Shown here piece by piece: positions 1-7,405 of a DNA stretch of 64,000 nucleotides (its first letter is position 1; the number at the start of each line of letters is the position of its first letter). The stretch spans positions 1 through 64,000 of the forward strand of contig NZ_JBPOFB010000010.1 in assembly GCF_051251565.1 (NCBI RefSeq), given 5' to 3'. The notes under the pieces are model-generated. The model was not told the DNA's origin. It saw only the letters and a list, made by a program, of their open reading frames with translations, and searched no databases. Made by a program: the position numbers and the translations under genes. Origin of the DNA: Marivita sp051251565 (GTDB taxonomy: Bacteria; Pseudomonadota; Alphaproteobacteria; Rhodobacterales; Rhodobacteraceae).

Positions 1-1154
1 ATCAGGCGGTCGGTCTGTTGCAAGACCTCGCGCGCCTTGCCAATAGACACACCGGGATAGAGCGATGGCATATAGAGAAAATCGCCCTCGTTGAGTTCGG
101 GCATGAATTCGGTTCCGATGCGCTGAAGCGGCCACATCATCGAGGCGACCAACAGCCCAGCCAGCAGCGTTGTGGCCCATGGCCACGCCACGGCGGCATC
201 CAGAAACGGGCGGTAGATCCAGATCACCAGCCGGTTCAAAGGGTTCTTTCTTTCGGGAATGATACGGCCCCGAATGAAGTACCCAATCAGCACGGGAACC
301 AATGTGATCGAAAGGATAGCCGCTGCTGCCATTGCGTAGGTCTTGGTAAAGGCAAGCGGCTTGAAGAGCCGCCCCTCCTGACTTTCGAGAACGAACACCA
401 GCAGAAAGCTGACCGTGATGATCGCCAGCGAGTAGAATAGTGCGGGCCCGACCTCTGAGGCGCATTCACTGACGATGCGCCAACGGTTTTCGTTGGTCAG
501 TTTCTCCTTTTCGATCCGCCGGTGCATCGCTTCGATCATGACGATCGCGGCGTCCGCCATTGCCCCGATGGCAATGGCGATGCCGCTCAGCGACATGATA
601 TTGGCGTTCACGCCTTGCAGCTTCATGATGATGAAGGCCGCGAAGATGCCAAGCGGAAGCGATAGCAGGATCACCACGCCGCCGACGGCGTCACCCTCGC
701 CGTTGAACTCGCCCACACCCCGTCGCATCTCGGGGCCAAGGCGGATGTCGGCCACATCGGCCAAGGTGATCGCGGCCCCTCGGTCGTTGACCATCAGCGG
801 TGCTTTGGCCAGGTCCGCCAGTTCATCGACGTAGCCCGTGGAGCGGACCATGAATTCAGCCTCGCCCGTCTCGATCACGCTACCGCCTGTCTCGCGGTTC
901 GCGCCCTGAATGGCGTTGCGGATCTGGGCAAGCGTTACACCATAAGCGCGCAACTTGTTGGGATCGACGACGACTTGGTATTGTTTGACCATGCCACCGA
1001 TGGTGGCGACCTCGGACACACCATCGACGGTCTGCAACTCATACTTCAGGAACCAGTCCTGAAGCGTGCGCAATTCGGCCAGATCATGGCCGCCGGTGCG
1101 GTCGATGAGCGCATACTGATAGATCCAGCCCACGCCAGTTGCGTCTGGTCCAAG
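1..1154 (-). pseudogene. cusA: Remnant of CusA/CzcA heavy-metal efflux RND permease, internally deleted and cut by the window edge
   Basis: An open minus-strand frame runs from about 1154 to the left edge without a stop and matches the Cu/Ag RND pump CusA. It opens at the conserved LGPDATGVGWIYQYALID segment and ends at GTEFMPELNEGDFLYMPS. There is no start codon context: the first roughly 110 residues of CusA are missing and the frame abuts the cusB fragment in a different frame. A second lesion lies near 660-668, where GEFNGEGDAVGGVVIL joins directly to LSLPLG. In CusA these are separated by about 75 residues containing the end of a porter subdomain and a membrane helix, so that part is lost in frame. 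Substrate transport is therefore very unlikely. Family assignment is confident; function is judged lost. Confidence 0.85.
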
Positions 1155-1797
1155 CTGTCTGTTGGGCCAAAACCTCAATGTTGCGCGCAAGCACACCTTC
1201 GGCCTCGATCCGGGCGATTTGATCGTCCGACATGCCGTGGCTGCGCAGCTTGCTGCGCGCGGCGTCAACGATGCGGCGGTCCCCTGCTTCGATAGCGCGT
1301 AGCAGGTCACTTGTTGACGCGCCAATGATCGGCGAGAACATTTCGAACAGGACGTCCCCCTTGCGTACCAGGTCACCAACAGCGCGGACATTCAACGCCT
1401 CGATCCAGCGATCAACACGGGTATGGACGTGGCTGGTCAGGTGCTCGTCATAACCGACAAAACCCACCGTCTCGATCCGGTGTGAGATCTCGGACATCTG
1501 CGCCACTGCGGTGCGCACACCGATGGCATTGATTTCGGCTGCTGACAGCGTCACTTCGGCTGGATCACCCGATGGTTCGTCCCCTGCATAGACCGGTACC
1601 AAATCCATTCCCATGGGGGATTTACCCGGACCCGGTTGCCGGAAATTGGCATCCATCGGAGCAACCCAATACAGGATTTCCGGCCCTGTCGATCCGGCCA
1701 TGTCAGATGGGTTTAGATACAGTCTTTCCAAATAGATGCCGCCAGCGACCCCGGCGGCAAGCGCCAGAATGCTCAGGGCCGAATATCGTCCACGCAT
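1084..1797 (-). pseudogene. cusB: Truncated CusB-type periplasmic adaptor, fused out of frame to cusA
   Basis: N-terminal half of a CusB-like membrane-fusion protein of a Cu/Ag tripartite efflux system. It has an N-terminal membrane anchor (YSALSILALAAGVAGGIYL), then a CusB-type metal-binding segment (YWVAPMDANFRQPGPGKSPM, followed by GMDLVPVY) and the start of the barrel-sandwich domain (VDRWIEALNVRAVGDLVRKG). After AEGVLARNIEVLAQQT, at about 1155, adaptor homology stops and the frame reads out-of-frame cusA to a stop. The rest of cusB and the 5' part of cusA have been deleted together. Start at 1797 is chosen because GAGG precedes that ATG; an ATG at 1842 is also possible. The product would lack the domains that contact the pump. 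Confidence 0.82.
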
Positions 1798-1887
1798 TGT
1801 TGCCTCGACCCCAGTTCCGAAGTCGGAACCGTTTCCAATCAATTGCTGTCACGCAGTCGCAAATTGCGACCACAGTTTGGAAATCAA

Positions 1888-2296
1888 TCAGACGTGTTTT
1901 GGGGGACGTTCTTGCGTAGAGCCAACGCCAGAGGGCGTGAGTTTGCCGAGGTCCAAAAGTTGCCCAATCGGCAAAAGCGCACCGACACCCACAAGCGCAG
2001 TGAACTGAAGGGTAAGATGCGCGCAGCACAATGAAAGCACGCAGTGTGCGCAATTTTCTGGCATCGCGTCAGACCCAGAAGCAGTTTCTGGTGATGTCCG
2101 CAGACTTGGCAAAGTGCACCGGACAATCACTTGCCATGTGTGACATATCTTTGTGGTGTGCATGACCACCCAACGAAAAAATCGCTGCATTTGCAGCAGG
2201 CGCCATCAGTTGGAAAACAAACACCAGGATTAGGACCAAAAGCCCAATAGGTCGCAAAAGCGATCCAGTCCTGAAGGTGTTGTTCTTGGTTGGCAT
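1888..2296 (-). pseudogene. Frameshifted small DUF2946-like exported protein of the copper locus
   Basis: Two frames together make one plausible protein of about 135 residues. The first (ATG at 2296) has a signal-like hydrophobic stretch (LLRPIGLLVLILVFVFQLMA) and a His/Met-rich segment (GGHAHHKDMSHMASDCPVHF) and stops at 2069. In the neighbouring frame the chain continues through about 2076 as ENCAHCVLSLCCAHLTLQF and ends ...STQERPPKH at 1888. Such an order (signal peptide, metal-ligand-rich middle, CxxC, ending in R-PP) is what I know of DUF2946 proteins beside copper genes. One missing or extra base near 2070-2085 explains the split. It lies just upstream of cusB on the same strand. Family call is moderate; the frameshift is read directly. 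Confidence 0.5.
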
Positions 2297-2410
2297 ACAG
2301 ATGTCTTCCAGCCTTAACCCCAAAAATGCAAGTCAGATCAGCGTGATCTTTTTGCTTTTGCTTCGGGGCCGCGCTGTTATTTTCGCTGCTGGCATGCATG
2401 GCGGGTCGCA

Positions 2411-3508
2411 TCACATGGCCATGACTTCGCCAACTGCCTGAAGTGAATAGGCGCATTGCTCAATGCAATGCGGCCATGTCACCAAGATAATGGCGCAATT
2501 GGTGATCCGGTTTTTCTGCATTGCCATTGGCAAATCGGCGATGGTTGTGCGGACAAGATGTTCGGTCGACTTGGACACGTCCACACACACATCAACAGGG
2601 CTTTGGGCCGGCAGGCCTTTGTCCATAAGCTGTTTTGAGATGCGGCCGGCATGGCGCGCAGACATGTAGAATGCCGTCGTTGTTCCGGGGCCGGTCAAAC
2701 GCGTGCACTCCGGTTCGGGGTTGTCTGCGCATCCTGATCCGGTTGCGATGACAAATGTATCGGCGACACCACGTTCGGTCAGGCTTTGACCAAGTGCCGC
2801 GCCCGCGGCGGATGCAGAGGTCACACCAGGAACGAGTTCGACTGGAATGCCGGCCTCTTGGGCGGCGGTCAGCTCTTCGCTGGCACGGCCAAAAATGCCG
2901 GGGTCGCCTGATTTCAAGCGGACAACCGATCTGCCCTTCAATGCCTCTGCCACGATAGCCTGTGTGATCTTGTGCTGCGGCCAGGCATGTGCGCCAACCT
3001 CCTTGCCCACATAGACGCGCTCTGCCTCGCGGTGCGCCAGGTCCAAGACGTCGGGATCGACGAGCCTGTCATAGAAAACCACGTCTGCCGCTTGCAATCG
3101 CTCCACGGCACGCAGGGTCAACAGGTCACGTGCGCCGGGGCCTGCTCCCACCAAGACAATTTTTCCCTTTTTGGATCTTGGCAGTGGACTGCTTGCAGGA
3201 ATCGCTGGTGTGATTGCGCGGTGCAAACGGCGCGGGGCGCTTGGGCCCGCACCGCCTGCGCGCGCAACAATCGCACCGGGCGCCATCGGCAGCACCTCTG
3301 TTAGCCAGGTTGCGAGGGTTCGGATCAGAACTTGGACCGCGCCTACGAGACCGGTGTCCGCGCCGGTCGGTTCACGATCGCGCATGACAGGGGTGATCCT
3401 GTCAGACAGGTCTGACGGGGTGTCCTCCCGCAGCGAATATCCTGACGGTGCCGCGCCGTCGAATGCGGGGCAGACTGTGCGGGGGAAGCGCATCGATATG
3501 GCTTTCAT
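2411..3508 (-). CDS. cobA: Uroporphyrinogen-III C-methyltransferase (siroheme synthesis) with N-terminal extension
   Basis: SAM-dependent methylation of uroporphyrinogen III to precorrin-2, the first step to siroheme, which NirB needs. The catalytic TP-methylase domain begins near residue 117 with KIVLVGAGPGARDLLTLRA and continues with VVFYDRLVDPDVLDLA, VRLKSGDPGIFGRASEE and ELVPGVTSASAAGAALG, the usual SUMT motifs. The first 115 or so residues are an unrecognised extension, not the CysG dehydrogenase/ferrochelatase module. AAAGGGA upstream of ATG 3508, and a gap of only 14 bases from the previous gene, support the full-length start. It is the last gene of the nitrate assimilation operon. The C-terminal tail (ILVTWPHCIEQ...) departs from the commonest SUMT ending. 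Specificity for siroheme rather than cobalamin is inferred from context. Confidence 0.88.
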   Translation of the reverse strand: MKAISMRFPRTVCPAFDGAAPSGYSLREDTPSDLSDRITPVMRDREPTGADTGLVGAVQVLIRTLATWLTEVLPMAPGAIVARAGGAGPSAPRRLHRAITPAIPASSPLPRSKKGKIVLVGAGPGARDLLTLRAVERLQAADVVFYDRLVDPDVLDLAHREAERVYVGKEVGAHAWPQHKITQAIVAEALKGRSVVRLKSGDPGIFGRASEELTAAQEAGIPVELVPGVTSASAAGAALGQSLTERGVADTFVIATGSGCADNPEPECTRLTGPGTTTAFYMSARHAGRISKQLMDKGLPAQSPVDVCVDVSKSTEHLVRTTIADLPMAMQKNRITNCAIILVTWPHCIEQCAYSLQAVGEVMAM

Positions 3509-3522
3509 GGAGTGTCCCTTTC

Positions 3523-4449
3523 TCAGGCAGCGGTTTGCGGGGCGTGCTCAGGCGCAGAACCCGCACCCAAGCTGTCAAAAGCGGCGGCTGCCGTGCCCGC
3601 AATCACCGCGCATTCAAAGGCGTCCGGGGTCTGTGCGGCCCATCTTGGGCAGGGTGTGTCGCCCATAGGTTCTGACAGGCGCCGTATGTCGGGCAACAGC
3701 GCCGGAAAGCTGTTTTCCCAAGAACAACTGCCCCGCAGGCCAAAGGCCACGATGGCTTTGGCGGGGTGACGCTCAAACTCGCCACCGCCACCCTTGATCA
3801 CGGTCAGAGCCTTCCAGCCTAACAGCGCTGCTGCATCCGCCTGCAACAACCGGTAAGAGGGATGAAACACGCCTTGCACACTGGTGTTTGCCCCGGCGGG
3901 GTTGAGCATCCTGCACACCGTGTTGATGCAGGATCGCAGCCCCAAAACATCGCGCAACGTCAACAAACGAAACAATGCCGGATGAAACGCTTCCAGCGGC
4001 AAATAGGCAATCCTGTCCCGGTCCAACAAAACTGCGGCCTGATCAGGATTGGTTGCGATGCGGATACCGGCGTCCCCCAGACCTGCGCGTACTTTTGGGT
4101 CTGTCCCGTTCCAGCCATGCAACAGGACGCGATGACCCGCGTGTGCCACCTGCTTGGCGGCACAGAGGAACCACGGCGCCCCGCGGGTGCGGCCCGCTGC
4201 GTAACTTGGCCAGTCAAGATCGGCCTTTGGCAAATCCGGCAGCGCCCCCTGCGCGGCATGGGCGAAGCCAGCGATTTCTTCGGCGGTTTCGCCCTTCATG
4301 CGCAGCAACATCAACAAGGCCCCTACCGCCTCTGGAGCCGCATCGCCGCGCAACATCAGACGCATTGCGTCTGATGCCTCGTCTTGGGTCAAAGAACGCG
4401 ACCGGCCCGGCCCCCGACCCAGTATCTGGACATGCGAGGACAAACTCAT
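3523..4449 (-). CDS. TrpD2-like glycosyl/phosphoribosyl transferase family protein
   Basis: A 308-residue protein resembling the anthranilate phosphoribosyltransferase fold (TrpD2/YbiB group). The N-terminal helical part contains LTQDEASDAMRLMLRGDAAP and GALLMLLRMKGETAEEIAGF, typical of the TrpD dimer domain. Later come GLRSCINTVCRMLNPAGANT and HPSYRLLQADAAALLGWKAL, the counterparts of TrpD's R-x-x-x-N-x-x-x-x-L-x-NP and conserved helix. The glycine-rich GTGGD phosphate-binding loop of true TrpD is not seen, so it is probably not a tryptophan enzyme. The start ATG overlaps the nasA stop as ATGA and SUMT follows 14 bases later, so it is translated with the nitrate reductase genes. Its role in nitrate assimilation is unknown to me; a nucleic-acid-binding role, as proposed for YbiB, is possible. 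Confidence 0.75.
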   Translation of the reverse strand: MSLSSHVQILGRGPGRSRSLTQDEASDAMRLMLRGDAAPEAVGALLMLLRMKGETAEEIAGFAHAAQGALPDLPKADLDWPSYAAGRTRGAPWFLCAAKQVAHAGHRVLLHGWNGTDPKVRAGLGDAGIRIATNPDQAAVLLDRDRIAYLPLEAFHPALFRLLTLRDVLGLRSCINTVCRMLNPAGANTSVQGVFHPSYRLLQADAAALLGWKALTVIKGGGGEFERHPAKAIVAFGLRGSCSWENSFPALLPDIRRLSEPMGDTPCPRWAAQTPDAFECAVIAGTAAAAFDSLGAGSAPEHAPQTAA

Positions 4450-7076
4450 TCGGCCGCCTCAGGCACACATACGCGGGCCAACAGGTCCGACAGTTCCGGG
4501 CGGCACGAGCCGCAATTCGTCCCTGCGTTCAGAACTGCACCAATCTGGTCAACCGACATCAGACCTTGTGTTTCAATAGCGGTCACGATGGTGTTGACGC
4601 CGATTTCGAAACACGCGCAGAGCACAGGCCCCGGATCAGTCACATCCGAGGGCGTCCGCCCCGAGATCGCGCCCGCGCCGGTGGTTCCCGGAAGGGTTGC
4701 AAGATAGTCGCGCATGACCGCAACCGGCGTCGCTGCCACAAAAAGCGCCCCGATAAGTATGCCCGCGTGGTGCAAAACAATCCGCGCGTTGCCCCCCTTG
4801 GTGTCAATCATGCTGACCAGAGTGGCGTCGGGCGCTGCAAACATGCGGCGGGCTTCGACCTCCCAATCGTGGATCGCTGTGAGGCCTGCCAATTCGGCCC
4901 GGAACCCCGTAGACGTGCGCGCCACGGCCCAGTAATCGCTGGCCAGCGCCATCGGGTCGCGCGCCACGGCAAAGCCATACCACGCAGCGTCAAACCGAGT
5001 GAGCGCGACCACACTCGCCTTGCTTTCCGGCTGACCCGACACCGGGTCGCAGGCGGCTTTGACCAGCGCATCAATGCGTGCAGACGGTGCGGTTTCACCG
5101 GTCCAGTGCATCGGTGCAAAGATCTGACCGCTCTGGACCGCATCGGTTATCCGGGCGCGCAAGATCGCACAGCCATGGGGGCTATTCAGGCGGACCAGAT
5201 CCGAAGGTGCAATGCCCAACCTGTCTGCATCTTGCGGATGGATGTCCACGAACGGTTCAGCCAGATGTGCAGACAGGCGCGGGCTGAGGGCGGTGCGTGT
5301 CATGGTGTGCCACTGATCCCGCAGCCGTCCCGTGTTCAGGCGAAAGGGATAGCGTGGCTCTGTCTTGGAGGCAGGGGGCCGCCATGACAGTGGCAACAAC
5401 CGCGCTTTGCCATCGGGCGTAAAGAACTGTCCATCGGCAAAGAAACGCCCTCCGCTGCGCGCCGGGGTCACGGGCCAACGCGTTGGCGCAAGATCGTCAT
5501 AGTCAGCATCCGTCAATGCCGAAAGCCCCGAGATATCAAAATCGCGCCCCATTTGACCGGCAAGCCCCGATAAGGCAGCGTATTGGCGGAAGATCTCGGC
5601 TTCGTTGGCGAAATCAAAGGCCTTTTCAAAACCCATTCGGCGGCCCACCTCGGCCAGAATGTCCCAATCAGGTCGCGCCTGCCCCGGCGCAGGCAAAACG
5701 CGGCGCTGGCGGCTGATGGTGCGATCCGAATTCGTGACGGTGCCGTCTTTTTCGGCCCACGCGGTTGCAGGCAACAGCACATCGGCCAGCCGCGCCGTAT
5801 CGGTTTGGTCGGTGATGTCGCTGACCACCGTAAAGGGACATGCGGCAATAGCATCACGCACGGCATCCGCTTCGGGCATCGACACCGCCGGGTTGGTGTG
5901 AATGATCCAAAGAGCCTTGATCTGTCCCGCGCCCACCGCCCGGAACAAGTCAACGGCCTTCAGGCCCGGTGCCTCGGGCAACGGTCCTGACCCCCAGAAA
6001 CCGCGCACCACGGACCGATGATCAGCATTTTCTAGATCCAGGTGACAGGCCAGCATATTGGCCAGCCCACCAACTTCGCGTCCGCCCATGGCATTTGGCT
6101 GACCAGTTACGGATAGCGGGCCGCAACCGGGTTTGCCGATGCGACCTGTGGCCAGATGGCAATTGAGAATGGCGTTCACCTTGTCCGAGCCGGAGGTCGA
6201 TTGATTGACCCCCTGAGAAAAGACGGTGACCACCTTTTCAGTGCGCATCCACAGATCGCAAAAGGCAGCGATGTCTGCTTCGGGCAGTCCAATGGGCGCT
6301 GTCGAGTCGTTCTGCGCGGCATGTAGCGCGGCATCAAAGCCGGTTGTATGTGCGAGGAACGCCTTGTCCAGCGCGCCACCTTCGTAAAGCGTGGTGAACA
6401 AACGGTTGAACAGCGCCACATCGGACCCGGGCTGGAGCGCGAGGTGCAAATCGGCTTTGTCACAGCTTGCCGTGCGGCGTGGATCGATCACGACGATTTT
6501 GGTGCCGCGCTGTTTGCGGGCCGCAATAAGGCGCTGGTACAGCACCGGGTGGCACCAAGCGAGGTTTGATCCCACCAGGACCACAAGGTCCGCCTCGTCC
6601 AGGTCCGCGTAGGTTCCGGGAACCGTATCGCTGCCAAAGGCACGTTTGTGTCCGGCAACCGACGACGCCATGCACAGCCGCGAATTTGTGTCGATATTGG
6701 CCGAGCCGATGAAGCCTTTCATCAGCTTGTTGGCGATGTAGTAATCTTCGGTCAGAAGCTGCCCGGAGACGTAAAACGCCGTGCTGTTCGGCCCATGTTC
6801 AGCGATGGTCTGCGCGAACGTGTCGGCGACCAATTGCAGCGCGCTGTCCCAATCCACGTCTACCCCGGACACGCGAGGGGCCAGCAGCCGGTGATCCAAG
6901 CCCACCGTCTCGCCCAGAGCCGACCCTTTGGAGCAAAGCCGCCCATAGTTTGCAGGGTGCGCGGGATCGCCGCGCACATCCAACCCACCGTGCCCGTCAG
7001 GACGCAAAAGCACGCCGCATCCCACCCCGCAATAGGGGCAGGTCGACCGGGTTTCTGGCAAACTGCTGCCGTCCAT
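4446..7076 (-). CDS. nasA: Assimilatory nitrate reductase, catalytic subunit
   Basis: Reduces nitrate to nitrite in the cytoplasm for assimilation. The 876-residue product has an N-terminal [4Fe-4S] site (CPYCGVGCG at about 13-21 and C48 in GRLCSKGS), a Mo-bis-MGD oxidoreductase core with the LCMASSV cysteine region expected to ligate Mo, a molydopterin dinucleotide-binding domain near 580-700, and a C-terminal BFD-like [2Fe-2S] domain (CACFEIG ... NCGSCRPEL). The trailing BFD domain is typical of NasA from alphaproteobacteria. The start at ATG 7076 is preferred over an ATG at 7118 because it overlaps the nirD stop (TGATG), implying translational coupling. No frameshift is seen. Electrons probably come via NirB-type or ferredoxin/flavin partners; no separate NasB-type reductase is present. 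Confidence 0.96.
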   Translation of the reverse strand: MDGSSLPETRSTCPYCGVGCGVLLRPDGHGGLDVRGDPAHPANYGRLCSKGSALGETVGLDHRLLAPRVSGVDVDWDSALQLVADTFAQTIAEHGPNSTAFYVSGQLLTEDYYIANKLMKGFIGSANIDTNSRLCMASSVAGHKRAFGSDTVPGTYADLDEADLVVLVGSNLAWCHPVLYQRLIAARKQRGTKIVVIDPRRTASCDKADLHLALQPGSDVALFNRLFTTLYEGGALDKAFLAHTTGFDAALHAAQNDSTAPIGLPEADIAAFCDLWMRTEKVVTVFSQGVNQSTSGSDKVNAILNCHLATGRIGKPGCGPLSVTGQPNAMGGREVGGLANMLACHLDLENADHRSVVRGFWGSGPLPEAPGLKAVDLFRAVGAGQIKALWIIHTNPAVSMPEADAVRDAIAACPFTVVSDITDQTDTARLADVLLPATAWAEKDGTVTNSDRTISRQRRVLPAPGQARPDWDILAEVGRRMGFEKAFDFANEAEIFRQYAALSGLAGQMGRDFDISGLSALTDADYDDLAPTRWPVTPARSGGRFFADGQFFTPDGKARLLPLSWRPPASKTEPRYPFRLNTGRLRDQWHTMTRTALSPRLSAHLAEPFVDIHPQDADRLGIAPSDLVRLNSPHGCAILRARITDAVQSGQIFAPMHWTGETAPSARIDALVKAACDPVSGQPESKASVVALTRFDAAWYGFAVARDPMALASDYWAVARTSTGFRAELAGLTAIHDWEVEARRMFAAPDATLVSMIDTKGGNARIVLHHAGILIGALFVAATPVAVMRDYLATLPGTTGAGAISGRTPSDVTDPGPVLCACFEIGVNTIVTAIETQGLMSVDQIGAVLNAGTNCGSCRPELSDLLARVCVPEAAE

Positions 7077-7405
7077 CACGCGGCGCTCCGCGCAGCAAGG
7101 CTGGCGCCGTCGATCCAAACCCGGCCATCGCGGACCTGGGCGGGGAAAGTGCTGATCGCACCGTCTTCGCCTTTGGCCTGACCAGTGTTGAGATCAAAGA
7201 CCCAGTTGTGCAACGGACAGGTCACCGATTGGCCATGAACGATCCCTTCGGACAGCGGCCCACCCTTATGCGGGCAGCTGTCGGTGGCGGCAAAGACTTC
7301 GTCGGTCCCGGTGCGAAAAACCGCAACGCAGCCCAGCGCTGTTTTGATCTTGCGCGCCCCGCGCAGCGGGATATCGCTGACGGCCCCAATATCGATCCAG
7401 CTCAT
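7076..7405 (-). CDS. nirD: Nitrite reductase (NADH) small subunit, Rieske-type
   Basis: About 109 residues, starting MSWIDIGAVSDIPLRGARKI. It has a complete Rieske [2Fe-2S] signature, CPHKG and, 17 residues on, CPLHNW, as in the NirD type that keeps cluster ligands (enterobacterial NirD proteins lack them). It is the small partner of the siroheme nitrite reductase NirB, giving ammonium from nitrite with NADH. The ATG at 7405 overlaps the nirB stop (ATGA), and the stop overlaps the nasA start, so nirB-nirD-nasA are translationally linked. Longer upstream starts are less likely because they would lie within nirB. Confidence 0.95.
   Translation of the reverse strand: MSWIDIGAVSDIPLRGARKIKTALGCVAVFRTGTDEVFAATDSCPHKGGPLSEGIVHGQSVTCPLHNWVFDLNTGQAKGEDGAISTFPAQVRDGRVWIDGASLAARSAA

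Noticed and set aside
3975..5387. A 470-codon open frame on the plus strand
   Set aside because: It lies opposite TrpD2-like and nasA genes, has no family-like motifs, and is a GC-rich shadow frame.
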